Source: Rhopalosiphum padi
Taxonomy: Eukaryota > Arthropoda > Insecta > Hemiptera > Aphididae
DNA length: 64,000 nucleotides
Direction of reading: 5' to 3'
Assembly: GCF_020882245.1 (NCBI RefSeq)
Contig: NC_083599.1
Coordinates: 55,082,748-55,146,747 of the forward strand
In this document: piece by piece, positions 48,001 through 61,281 of the stretch
Layout: each line of letters begins with the position of its first letter
How positions within the stretch are numbered: the stretch's first letter is position 1
Made by a program: the position numbers and the translations under genes
Notes under the pieces: generated by a model
The model's database searches: none
Told to the model about the DNA's origin: nothing
Seen by the model: the letters and a program-made list of their open reading frames with translations, nothing else

Positions 48001-51000
48001 TCAATATTTATAATTTAATAGTAATGCAACTATAATATTATGAATAATTGTGTTCTTATAATAGAGTTAAAGTTTTACAAGTGATCAAATTTACAATTGT
48101 CTGCTAAAAAAATGTAGATCTTTCCCCCCACCCAAGGAAAAACACTCACTCTAGTTAAAAAATATGTTCAATGCGGAGGTCATAAATTATTTTTAAGTTT
48201 GTCACAGAACTGATAAGCGACTACGGCCGACAAAACGAGAAATAATTAAATAATGTTACGACATAGTATATTATACGTAATACCATTGATTATGTATATT
48301 ATAATATTATAACAATGGAAATACGTTTTACTAATCCAAATGTTTTGTATGACTTTAATTGATCCGACTAGACAATATTCCGTGGAAAAACTATTTTATT
48401 GACCTTACTCAACTATTATCGTAACGTAATTAACCACAATCTGACCTATGCATGTAGCGGATTCCACGTCTAGCGTGTACCCTGTTCCGCATCCAGTGAA
48501 ACGGATACATTGAAACGAACCGGCCGTGTTGTCACATCGCTGAGATTCTTGACACGTGTGTAAATTTAATTGGCATTCGTTTATATCTAAAATAACGAAA
48601 ATCAAATAATTACGATATGTTACCTTAATACGCCAATTATTTAATATTTATATTATAGGTATATTATATAAATATATATAAATAATTATTATATTTTATA
48701 GTATTATACATTCATATAGGTACAATATACATCGTGTCTTAATCGTACTTGGTAAAAGCTGAAAAATATAATAATTTTACTCTGGCTTTTACACTAAAAA
48801 TGTTTAATTTGGGATATTTTTAGGTACAAATCGTGACAGTAAAAGTTAATGGATCGGTAACAAAAAAAATAATAATATCGATATAATTATTATTTACCAA
48901 TAATAAAAAATTAAAAACCAAGTTACATATCAAATAAAATTATTGTCTACATTATTGTATTGTTTCTGTCAATTGCAAATAAAAAAATCTTTACCCACCC
49001 GACAATCAAAGCAATACAAAACACATAATAAAGAAATACATTTTTTATCACAAAAATAAATTGGTTTTTCAATATCAAATATGTAAATAATAATTGATTT
49101 CTATAAATAATGGTTGTAAACACAATCGTATAAACTAAACAAATGTATAATTGCATATAATATGTATATAACTTAGTTTTTTATTTTAAATTTTTACTGT
49201 ACAATATTTAAATATCATATTATAGTTATCTGTTGTGGACTAACCAGCTTTTACTGTATCTTTATTTTTATATAAGTTGAAAAAAAAAATGTAGTTAAAG
49301 CCTGAACTCTAACTTTACCTACTTTAATTGTTTGTAACACGTACAGTATATTATACATATACGTATATTATATAGTATATATAGTGTATACATATACTAT
49401 AACAGTGGTCAGTGGCAAATTATAAGGGTTGGTGCAAGCCATGCAAAGAGTTTCAAGCCCGCTGCTTTACAAGTATACCTACCTATTTTATTATATTTTT
49501 ATATATTTTATTAAACTTCAAGATTGCCTATTATTTATAGGGAAAATATAATATATATTTACTATTCAAGTACAATTTTTATTTACAACTTATAATATTA
49601 AGTGTAGGTAAATGAAGTAATCTAACATGTGTAAATATATTCCTATTAGATAATCTGTAAAAATAAAATTAGATCGAGGTCTATATTACTTTAGTAACGA
49701 GTTTCTAAAATTAATTCCTATTTAGAAATCCTAAATAAATAATAACTAATTAAATAATCTGAAAACATTTTTCTCTGATTAGATTTAAAAGTATATTATT
49801 AAAAGAGATATAGATTAATATAAAATTGATAACCAAAGTAAAAAATATATTACCTGTGCACGCATTAGTTACTTTGTCCAATTGATAGCCACTTTTACAA
49901 TGACATTTATAGCTTCCTGGTGAATTGATGCACACTTCATTTATATCGCAGGGTCGTTGAGAACATTCGTCTATATCTATAAAATAAATTGCATTAATCG
50001 CATAGGTATAATTTAAATAAATATAATTAATTCATTTATTCCGAAAAGATAGCAATACTGAATTACCTTACATGATTTAAATTACATGTTAGATCTAGAA
50101 TGATTAATATGTTTGGGACCATATTCTTAATCTTACAATGTTTTGGTTAAACTCCAATGAAGAGTCTATCAATTATTATATGTCAAAATTTGTTTTAAAC
50201 ATATTCTATACTATTGTCGAAAAAAAAGTATCTATATTATACGATATAATATTACTTTGTATAACATCGCTGTATATTAGACATATTAATTTTTATATTA
50301 ATTATAGGTACACGTTTTGTAAAAACAAATGTGTATTTTTATTGTTCCAATTGTTCGCCATTAAATAATATTGAACAATTAATAACGAATTAATATTATT
50401 ATTTTATTATTATTTTATTAACCCAATCTAATTTAACAAAATTATTATTAACTTTTACCAAATATTATAAAACTTAATAACTAATCAAACTGACACGTCC
50501 ACGAATTATACACCTACAACCACATTTATAAGTATTTATATTTTTTTTTAAGTATAGGTGCATTATAATTTGTATATTAATTTATATAATTTATTTATTA
50601 TAATTTATCACACTGAACACTCATTAGTCATTATACTAGTAAATTGTCAGGCGTATACTTGTTAGTGGTCTCAATATCAATTTTAGATTTTAAAATGATA
50701 ACCTTTTTATTATATTTTATAAAATATTACGTGTTCGTAGTTTTAATCATCAAATAAATAGTTATATAAATTATTGTCCTTAAAATTAATATGAGATAAA
50801 TAGTGGACCATTAAGTCCATTAATTTATTTTGCAACTAGACCATTGCAACTGCCTACTTTAGATTTCCCATAGAATTTATCTTAATTATACACAATGAAT
50901 TTTCAAAATTACCTTTGCATTTTTGTTCGTACACATTATAAACGTATCCAGGGTCACAAATCGGTTTTTTATTATACATAGTTAACTTTTCTGGAACCAT

Positions 51001-54000
51001 CGACAGCATTGATGGTTGTAAGTATGATTGACATTCATATCCATTTGGTGTATTTATACATATTTCACTAGACGTGCAACTGTGTGTTCCATCAGTACAA
51101 GGATTTTTGTCTGCGTATACATAAATTGAATAAATATCCAACAAAGAAAAAAATATAATGATTTAATAATCTAAGTTTTCAAGTAGGACATATAAGTATA
51201 TTGGAAATTAATTCAACAAGTGTTTCAGATCATTGATATCGAAAGTTTCTGCCAGTTGTATATGAATAATCTGATATGAAAAAAACATAATAAGAGGAAA
51301 GATTTTTAATTTTAAATTTACCAAGTGAATAGTATAACATATATATTTATAAGACCTCCTTTCAATATTTTTAATTAAATAAGTACATGAAATTCTTAGT
51401 TTGTTGATTTTAATTTAGAAAAAAGTTGGAAATTAAAGCCAACTATAATACTAGCTTAATGTGATTACCTAAGTCCTATAGCATAATACCAATAGACTTT
51501 CTTCGAGAAATTATCATTTAAATGCGTGTTAAAATATTAGATGAACAAACGTGCAATATTGATAAATGCTACAGTTAAATTTGTATACGTATGTACTAGT
51601 TACACATTAGGTACATTTGATAATTACTAGGTATCACTAAAAAGCATATTATATTAATATATTATAAGTCATTATCTAATGAAAAATTACAAAATATATT
51701 TTGAAGTTGAAAAATGTTGACTTCAAAATAGCATTTAGTTTCTAAGTTTGAAACGAGAAATTTTTAATAGATAATTCGATCTGCAAACATTGATTAAATT
51801 ATCGTTAATTTATCCAGAAATTAGTCATTATTTTAATTTAAAATAATACAAGTTAAACGAAAAATACAAAAATTTAACTGACCAGCAGCTGTCATATAGT
51901 TTTTTTTAGTTTCGGTCGAAATCGATTTTACTTTTGAGGAAGCTACACTACAGCACGACTGATAAACTTCACCCCATTGATGATTGTGAAGCAATGGCAT
52001 AGTTGATTGACATGTCGTTTTTGTTGAACCGACAACAACACCGAGTTTGCATATTTCGCAGCATATCTATTCATAGTAAGCAATTACAAATCACAAACAT
52101 AGTATGACGTAATTAAAATTAAGACATCAATATAATATTTTAAATGTAAGATGCAACACATAGTAGTGGTACGATAATGCATTATTCTGTATATTTATTA
52201 CTTAATAATGTACAAAAGTCGTACTACAAACATATATTATTTGTATATTAAGTAAATAACACTACACATCAGCAGATTAGCTCAATCATAGTAAAACACT
52301 GTGGTTATAGTGATTATACATAGTAAAAACGCTTGCCAAGTCAGAGATTGGCATGCAAACTTTCTTGATTTTCAATTTTTAGTAATGTATTAATTGTATG
52401 CAATATGTATATGTATAATGTATTTTATTTTCATTTTCATTTAGTGAGATAGATCTCCGAAACCGGAGAACGGATTTTGTTGTTAGGGATCTTTTAAGAT
52501 TCACATTGGCTAGGAGAAGTGCAGTGAAGATTTTCAGAACTTCATATTTTGTAGTTAATTCATTACAGAGCTTCAAAAAAAATTAAAACACAGTTTATTA
52601 GGAGTTTTTTTTTATATTTTTCAGCTTTATAGATTTGTAGTGAGTTAACGATTGAAGATACGTATAGTTCTGAAAATCTTCACTGCACTTCTTCTAGCCA
52701 ATGTGAATCTAACAAAACCCTAAATAATAAAATCCGTTCTCCAGTTTCGGTAACGCTAAATGAAAATCTAGAAAAAAAAACTATTTTTTTAACCGTGAAA
52801 AATTAAATAATTTTTTTTTCAAATTTTCAATCTCACATTTTGGATCTACTTGATAATCCCTTTTTAATAAGCTTTCATCCAACTTTTTAGCAATAATAAT
52901 TTTGGAGAAAATTTAAATAATATAAATTTTAGACTGTTCACGCCGACCTGTGACGTACGCAGAAAAAAGTTTTGGGGGTGTTTTTGAAAATCAGTTATTG
53001 AAAAGTAGAAGTTTTTTTAATAAATATATAAAAAAAAAAATGTTTGAAAATTAGGTATACTTAAAATAATTATCCACCTACTCATTACAACTGAGTTACA
53101 TTTTTATCATTTTCCTATATAACACTAATTCTTGAAGTTTTAAAAATTCAGACTTTTTTTATTTCAATTAACATGTTTACTTGATTAAAAATCAAGAAAA
53201 TAAAAAAAATGTAATAAAACGATGAATATACGTATTATACAGTATATTATCGTTTAATAAATTAATATTTAATTTAATTCTAAATTTTTTTCCTAAAATA
53301 ATAATTAATAATTTAATTAATGAAAAATATTTATTAATCTGTTTCTACTAAACAGACTTCTCAAAATTGTTTCAATAGTATTGATTTTCATATAGAACAC
53401 ATCATATACTACTTATGTTATCTTTAATCAGTTTGATTTAACTATATTAATTGAATCGAATAATCTTATTTTAACGAGTACTAAAAAATGTATATAATTT
53501 TTAAATGAAATATGTATTATTTTCGTAACGCAAGACGCAAAATGGCTGTTAATACTTGATAGTTTTATTTCAAGATTTTTCAACAAAATTATTTATTAAA
53601 TATTTAAATACTGACAGAAGTGTCGTCAGTGGGCGGCTTCTCTACTTTTAATACCTATAATTTTACTAATACTCAAACCCATGTATGTTTTATTATACAA
53701 AGTCTGTTGTCCTGTTGATTAAATTGTAAAGCGTAAAATCATTGAATACAACGTTAATAAAACAACGTTCGCGTAAAGTTTTAGATAATGAGCAGCAAAC
53801 ATTAGAATTTATATTTTATAACACATTATGGCTGTATAATAATAATATATAATAACATCTAAAAACTATGGTATAGTATAAATACCTATATCGATGTAGG
53901 TAATTTATTTGTTAAAATATACTATACATTATTATATATTTTTCATAACAGTCATAAATTTATATGAAAAGCTGGGTTGCTGTGATTAGTGGCTTCGTCT

Positions 54001-57000
54001 TTGTTGTGCTAATATATTTAACGCTTACCCTTAGTAAACTAAGTATAATATAATGTATGTGAATGTGATATGAAACTTATTATAAATTGCTTTAAAACAC
54101 GCGTCCTACGCTTGTTAGTCGCACAGATCCATACAAAGAGAACAACTTCGTTATAACTTTATAACGTCATATCAATACACTGAGTAGTGAAAAGTAGTAG
54201 TAATAGTAATTAATAAGTACCTTTATTAATAATACTAATATTTATAAATAATATAAAAGGTGTATACGTACCATAAAATCAACTTGATTTTTTCCCGTTT
54301 GTGATTTTTCGCTACAAATTCCATTTTCTAGCCCGACTTGTTTTCCCTCGTTGCATCGTATTTCTCTATAATTTATAACAATAAATCTCTAATTTTAAAA
54401 TAACAATGAATTTAGTTTTTATTAAATGTATTATTGTGTTTGACACCACGCGACTTCAGAGTTTAGAATGTTTGACACATTATATATTAATGTCCATTGT
54501 TTACTCTGATTTCAGGCGTCTACTGCGCCTGAAATAATAAAACTATTATTATTACTACGGGTAATGATACATTTCAACTGTCCGCAAAAAATAGCTTTAA
54601 CCAGCAGCTAAAGCACGTTATTATTTCTATTTTTCGTTACTGTTTTTGAAATTTCAATGTGATACTTATTTTTTATTAGTCAGTGTTAAACAAAAAAAGA
54701 TACTAATTAGTGGTGTATTTATATTCATTAATAAAGATTAGGTGAACTTAGAGCTTCGACACATTTAAAAGACACGCGAATCGTAGGGCGTATGTAGATT
54801 ATTTTTGTGTTTTAAATTGAAAGGCTATCGTCTTTTTTACTTTAAACTTTACTATCGATTAAATGTTCGTATGGTCGATAACACATTGGTTTGATGGAAA
54901 AATTAATGAATGTGTATCAAGACCGGTTAGGTAAACATTACACTTCAAACGTTGATAATAAATATTTTAGATGATTAAATAATAGTGTGTAGATTGAAAA
55001 ATTATTGGTTTATTCAAAAAAACACTTTATAAGTAGTACATAGCAGTACCTGAACAATAGTTTCAAAAAGCAATTTTTTATGTTGTGTATAGAAAATTAC
55101 GGAAGAAACTTAAAGCAATGTGGTTTTTAAAAATTCTAAATACTACGCTGTAGATGTGTAAAAAATAGCGAACGAAAGACCCGTTTATAGTTTTATTAAT
55201 ATCGTTTTTTCAACGATTATATTATTGTATATAATTATTTTATATTACATTTCAGTCACTCTATCAACATTCAACAGTTTACGCCGTCAACAGCGAGATG
55301 GCTCTACTGATTGCGCCAGCGAAATCATAACGACAACACGACAGTTTAACGATCGTTATCGACTTTACTATAAAGTACATAACGTAGGTAATATTTTGTT
55401 TTGTTTGCGTGTACAGAATACGTCATTTGATCCTTTTAAAACCGAATATTAATTGTCATTCGATTTTTAATGCACAAAGAGTTTGAAATTTGTTTTGACA
55501 AAGGAAAATTTATAAAAATATGTGATAATATTATATACGTGTTACATATTATAGCGGATCAAATGATTTAAATTTATAGAATAACTGGGAAATAATAACT
55601 ACAAATGCTGAACAACACATTTAAATGAAACCATATTATACCATTTTAATGAACACAAATATTTTTATATTAGTTGATAGTTGTACATATTTTGATATGA
55701 TTATCCTAATAAGAAACTTAGTGTCTTAGTTTGAATTTTAAAATTAATTGGTAATAAGCATTACAGTAGTGGCAACGGAGCTTCAATCGTGACCTTGTAT
55801 TGATATATATTTGATGGTGTCATTTTTTTTGTATGGAATGAATGGCGTTTATAACTATAAGAGTGTCTATAAATATTAATATAATAATTTATTACTTAAT
55901 CCTCATTGTTATTCGAAATTATTTTTTAATGATTACCTACAGAAATAATATTTTACTAATAATATAATTTAAAAAGTAGTGACCTACCCTACTCTGCATG
56001 TGATAGTGATTGATATAACTGCAATAATGCACTGGCATATTACTTTCACTGATAAAATTGACGAATGTCAAGCAGCACGGCTAATATCTGCAGTTATCAA
56101 GTATATCGGATATTGGCAATCATAACATAATAATTATTGTGGTTTTTTTCGGTAACAAGGAATGTTACCGAGGCATATATTTTTTGAAACTTTATAATAA
56201 TCAGTAGCGTAATTAGAATTTAAAATACCTGTATCAAAACAAAACCAATAGGTTCTAATATTTATGAATTTTTATAAATTGATATTATATTATAATATTA
56301 TTTTTTGGCAATGTCACAAAAATCATAAATTAAAAAAAAATCGAAAAATCAAAGTACATTGAATATTAATTATAGTTTATAAGTGTCTTACATTATATTA
56401 TACACTTTCATGACTTAAGTTATATTGTAAAATATTTTTAAAATTGCTTCTTTCTAGCTTATGTTTTTAAAAATGCATAAATCGATTGATCAAAATTCAC
56501 TTTCTGAGATGTCTCATGCTCAATTTAAAGTATAATACTATGCAGCTAATCCACTCACACTCGTTGATTTCAATATATTCAATTAATTTATAAATTCGGA
56601 TTATTTTAGTTACAGCAAAAAATAATAAACATAATAATAAATCAAATAGTGATTATTGTTCAATAGTATTATTAAAATTTTAATAATTATATTTTTAATG
56701 TGATGAGACCTTTCTTTTATACCCTTATTGAGCCTTAAGCCTTAAGGCCTTTTTGCCCATCGTACCGTTAACTTCATGGACGTCATCGTGTATGTTAAGC
56801 CACTGATAATAACATCTATTCATATATTATATTCGGGCATTTTGCGTAAATTAACATTTACTATATAAATTATATTTTACACATTTAATATAATACCTTC
56901 TAAAACGGACTAGGGGATATTTAATCAAGATTTAACTTGGGTTTTACTGACCCAAAATATATGAACACACGTAATAACAACGAAGCAATAAGACAATAAT

Positions 57001-60000
57001 CCACAACAATGTAATAAATATTTTATATATTTTTTTTAAAAACGATGTACAGTGTTAATTTGCATAATTATTTTACAAACGAGGTTGGCTTAAATTGGCT
57101 TTTAAAAGTGACATTATCTATTATTTATTATTTAGGTATACACTCATTGTATTATCCAGTTTTCTACAACTGGTGTAAAAAATGTAGACACTTAAACTAA
57201 GTATACTGATAATTAAATAAGCGAGTAACCATCTTAAGACGATATCAGCGCACTGTTTGTTTTCTCTCTCCAGCCCACATACAACATAGACAAAACGCAT
57301 TTACGCAGTCTGAGTAGAACTCGCTCAATTTTGGTTTTAAAGTAAATATACCTATTATAAAATTAAAATATGATAATATTATTTTGGAGGGCAAGACTTT
57401 TAGTTTTTTCCATTTATTCCCAATGTCCCAAACGTTCATCATAATCGTTTAGAATTAGCGAAAATTTCAAACCTAACCGAAATATTATCATATTTTAATT
57501 TTATAATAAGTATATTTACTCTAGAATCAACATTGAGCGAGTTCTACTCAGACTGCGTAAATGCGTTTTGTCCATGTTGCGCGTGGGTTAGAGAGAGAAA
57601 ACAAACAGTGCGCTGACATCCTCTTATAAAAATATATTATTTCGATGGGTAATCATTGACATTTATTTATCAAGTATATTTAGTTATTTAACTTGAATAA
57701 CGCGGTTTAATTACACTTTTATATCACAGTTATAATGAAAAACCTCGGAAAATATAGGTACGTTGCAGTATAGTGTAGTATAAAATAATATAAATAGTTT
57801 CAAATTAATAAAATTATTAGATTCTGAGAGAATCAGTGAATTTATTGATTTTACAATGATGTATGTTTTTTGTCATTGCTATATTCCATTTAAGGAAAAA
57901 AAGTACTTCGATTTTCAATTTTGAGGGTGATTTCTGATAAAAAAAAAATTAGATTTATTTGGAATTACAGGGCTCAAAAGATTTTAAAAATCTAGTTGTT
58001 TTCAAGATAATCAGATAAATAAAAAAACATTATTAAAAAATGCCAATTTTTAAACAAAACTAGTATTTGATAATAATTATAACCGATTTATTATTATTAT
58101 TTTTTTTATTTATTTTTTTTTTTGTAGTTACTTAAAAACAAATAATCTTAGATACTTTAAATTTTTGCCAAATATTTATGATATAATTGTAAAAATATTT
58201 TGACTCTTTTAAAACAATTTATAGAAATGAGAAATTGTTGATTTATTTTTTTTCAAATATTGCCAATAAAAATGTTTTACTCAGCTAAATAAGAGCTTGA
58301 AAATGTAATACAAAGTATTTCTAATGGTTATTTACAAATATTACATAATATATATATCCACAATTATTTATGAGCATTGGAAGTTAAAATATTGATATAA
58401 TTCATCAAAATCTCAAACATTTACAACTTATTTCGTAATTGAAAATTTATAAAATATTTTCATTTAAAATTGTATATAGCTAAACATGAAAATATAGTAC
58501 AAAATTCCTCAGTACTACTAAACAAAGATATTTATATTAATACCAAAAATAAAAAATAAATAAAAAAATATATAAGTACAATTTTTTTTTTATTCACATT
58601 TGAAGTTTAAATTGGGATCTAATAATAAGATATGTACATTAAACAAAGAATAACGATGTTTTTTATTTTTTAATAATTCAAAAACATTATTCATGAATTC
58701 TTATAAGTATTTTATAATTTTTATTATAACCAATAAATTCATTTTAAACAGTAGATGTTGAGTGTACCTTTTCATTGAGTAAGTTACTGTTATGTATGTG
58801 TTAAATTTAAATTTAATGATGATTCATTGTAGACGAAAAATATGATTCTGAGCGAAAACAGTCTGTCACTGTCGACGTAGATATATTACGAAATATATTT
58901 AATGATATTGTTACTAAATTAATTTATCTTGGTATGAATAATACAGTAGACCGGACCATTAATTTTACGTTTTAAAAATGTAATTGTATGCACACTTTTA
59001 TATTTATATATTTATAAATATAATATATACTTATATTAATTTATATATTTTACATATAAATGTTTATAAAATATAATAATTTACGTAAAAGTTACCCACG
59101 AATAATATTTACGAATTACAACTAAATAACTAAAATTATTATTTTTCATTTATAAATGACCTACAAAATTTGAGATTTGAATGCTTATAAAAAAACCATG
59201 CCTAATATTATGTAGTGTTTATAACTAAAGCACACATCATTATAAAATCAATATATTCACTTCACTCATACATGTAGAATTTGAGCGAATGCATAAAAAT
59301 GAAATTAGGGACGTATTTAAGATGATATGCGTGGAAGCAAAACTATCACTGTTACAATGGCTGTTTTTATGCAGGCATATTCTTGTTTATATTATTTTGC
59401 TACAGCAAATGATATTATTAAATTATTTCACCTTATCTCGTTGGGAAACTTCTAAAACACATTTCAAAATCACTTAACTTTGTATTTTTAACGATTTTTG
59501 AAAAACATGAAAATTAATCTCTATTCCCCATATAATTATTATAACAACATATTATAGACTCATCAATATATTGGCAAAATTTAATAACTAACTAAATATA
59601 GAGAATAGAGTTACATTTTTGAAATACGAGTATTGTATGAGTACTACTACAATCTGTAGTTGAACGGTTTTATTACACGCTTTTATTATGTGTGTTCGTT
59701 AAAATATTGTATTATCGAGAAATCGTAGAGTTTTACTCAAAATAGGGCGACTGTTTTCCAAACAACACATTCTCGCGACGAAATCCGCGAGAATAATAAT
59801 GGAAATATATACCTATTGTATATCACCTATCCGTTATTGTATAGTAATAAAATAATTCAAAAGAAGAGGTTTTTACTACAATAATAATATATTACATACC
59901 TCAACGATTGCAAACAACACGCCCCGACCGTGGTCAGGCACATCGTATTGTGTTCGACGTCGATGTTGAACAAAGGAAACGACAAAGTGATATTGCAAGA

Positions 60001-61281
60001 TTTTTTTTCCACGCTCCACGTTTTTCCCGTGTTACAACAATGATTTAGCGTGCTTTCCAAGTCCCCTGTATAGTGGAACACATTATCATTATTATTACGC
60101 ATTCGCCGTGATGAACAGGTGCGGGGTGCACAAAGTCAAATGCTATTAAAATATTAAATTGTAATAAAAGTAAAAGCGTACACGGAGTGATCTATATTTT
60201 TAACCAGCTGAACACACTCATTACCCTACCGGTAAAGTAAATTTTTATGTTTTTGATAAAACGTATTTGCTATTATGGTTTGACCTTTGAACTTTTAAGT
60301 GTTTGTATAACACTGCTAAATAAGTAAACTATTATTACAAAACAACAAATTGATTAGATATATATTTTTATTATTATTTTAGCGGTTGTTTTGAATGCGG
60401 AGAAAAACAATATTTTTTTTCTGGAGAAAAATTATGCCGTTCTGAATTGGCTGTGTATATAAATATTGAACAAATAGTTCGTATTTATTATTATAAACTT
60501 TTAACGTTCAAACGAGAGCATTGAAATGGATAATGGTGGAAAGGCGTACCTATAGCCTATAAAAAACGTATACGTTTATATATACACGCCATTTGTGGCA
60601 CAAATACCCGACATTTTCAGGGATGGCTTGCTTAGTAATTTCTATATGTATAAGAAAGTCAGCAAAAATTAAGTAAGTTCTTATGGCGTATAGATCTTTT
60701 GTAGAAATATTGTTTGAGGAGACTTATTAAGATTTTATAGCTTTGAGCTTGGAAAGGGGAAGTTTCAAGTCCAATATTATGGCCCATCTAAATTTTAAAT
60801 TCCTATTTTATTAATCAAAAACTACTCGATTCGATGTATACGATATAGTTGCACAAAATTATTAGGCCATTTTTGTGCTTACGCGATTGTGAAATTAAAA
60901 CTTAATGGTTTAGTAAAAAAGTATTTTATTATTAAAAATGTATTTGAAATACTAGTGTATCCTTCGGCTTCGGCTAGCGAATGGATACGTAGGTACATTG
61001 TACTACGTAGATACCTTCAATTGTATTGTATAAATGTATAATGTATGAGCGCCAATATAATAACGATATTATGGACAATAGACATCGCAAAAATTAATAT
61101 TGGAAACGCAATTCCGTTTTAAATAATTTCAACGTGAACGTGATGACACGTAAATGTATAGGTACCAATGTAGGTACACTGCAGGTATTGAGTAGAAATA
61201 TATCGTAAAATACTTACAGGCCGAAAACGAGTATTCGACGAAAACGCTGGTCAAAACCAACAACGTCGCAGTAGTCTTCAT
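42048..61281 (-). CDS. Fibulin-like secreted extracellular-matrix protein (9 exons, 430 aa model)
   Basis: Exons in order: 61281-61218, 60065-59900, 54365-54272, 52066-51883, 51110-50913, 49976-49854, 48586-48446, 44377-44159, 42151-42048. All junctions fit GT-AG and phase, and the sum is 431 codons including stop. Exon 1 is a signal peptide (MKTTATLLVLTSVFVEYSFS). Exons 2 to 4 carry fibulin-type anaphylatoxin-like cysteine modules: NHCCNTGKTWSVEKKSC, CLTTVGACCLQSLR, then ICCEICKLGVVVGS and YQSCCSV. Exons 5 to 9 are EGF modules, each starting at phase 1: DKNPC, DIDEC, DINEC, DDDEC, DINEC; all carry the Asn/Asp-hydroxylation pattern (CINSPGSYKC, CDNTAGSFQC). Known fibulins bind calcium and matrix proteins outside the cell. 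Odd: the last EGF is cut short (SYYCLPRSKNSL, stop) and the usual C-terminal fibulin domain is missing, so the final exon may be an alternative 3' end. Confidence 0.8.
42765..43440. other. CpG- and GC-rich block in intron 8 of the fibulin-like gene
   Basis: Base composition changes sharply from the AT-rich surroundings, with many CG dinucleotides (CGGCGATACGCGCAGACACA, ACACGGTTACCGGAGTCGGA). The open minus frame 42765-43013 and short plus frames have no domain I know. It could be an inserted element, an internal promoter or a non-coding exon; the sequence alone does not decide. Confidence 0.35.
43819..44128. mobile_element. hAT-type element end fragment (CAGAGGCGTAGCCAGGA)
   Basis: CAGAGGCGTAGCCAGGA is followed by a T run, the look of a hAT-type non-autonomous element end. 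The opposite side has a CCCCCCTCC/A-rich stretch (44105-44130), but no clear inverted partner is present. Confidence 0.35.
45830..46310. other. CpG-rich block in intron 7 with a perfect 9-bp hairpin
   Basis: GC-rich and CG-rich relative to the intron (CACGCCCACGCGCGGCATCG). ACGGCTTAC and GTAAGCCGT form a perfect stem around TATT near 45872-45893. The 103-codon minus frame (45930-46241) shows no domain and has no splice context linking it to the gene. Confidence 0.35.
46342..46990 (+). repeat. Diverged family-A repeat copy in intron 7
   Basis: It starts GATTCTGAGCGGAATGATGA and has the same T/A-rich layout as 27145-27916 (a CGAAAAATTT-type middle). The right terminus is not preserved. Confidence 0.45.
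47937..48150. mobile_element. hAT-like element end fragment (CAGGGGCGTAATTG)
   Basis: CAGGGGCGTAATTGAGGAGG starts a typical hAT-style end with AGATCTCC. A reversed-looking GTAGATCTTTCCCCCCACCC lies at 48115-48135. The inverted CAGGGG terminus is missing on the right. Confidence 0.35.
52430..52771. repeat. Foldback (inverted repeat) element 1 in intron 3 of the fibulin-like gene
   Basis: The left arm 52430-52541 and right arm 52666-52771 are reverse complements with few mismatches (GTGCAGTGAAGATTTTCAGA against TCTGAAAATCTTCACTGCAC, and GGAGAACGGATTTT against AAAATCCGTTCTCC). The loop is about 124 bases. It would form a hairpin of about 105 bp in the pre-mRNA of either strand. Confidence 0.75.
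57234..57627. repeat. Foldback (inverted repeat) element 2 in intron 2 of the fibulin-like gene
   Basis: Arms 57234-57388 and 57473-57627 pair over about 155 bases (GCGCACTGTTTGTTTTCTCT against AGAGAAAACAAACAGTGCGC; ATTTACGCAGTCTGAGTAGA on both sides), separated by about 84 bases. The differences between arms are mostly single-base substitutions and a few small indels. The open minus frame 57245-57442 lies across one arm and is not a gene. Confidence 0.8.
57820..59284. repeat. Composite diverged family-A repeats in intron 2
   Basis: A forward start is at 57820 (GATTCTGAGAGAATCAGTGA), a second GATTCTGAGCG is near 58843, and a reversed start-like end (ATCATTATAAAATCAATATA) is near 59230-59284. 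The layout suggests nested or joined copies. No coding frame is seen. Confidence 0.45.

Noticed and set aside
55225..55452. A 75-codon plus frame over a locally GC-richer patch (about 55250-55400)
   Set aside because: No signal peptide, domain or splice context, and it lies in intron 2 of the minus-strand gene; it may be a small insertion.
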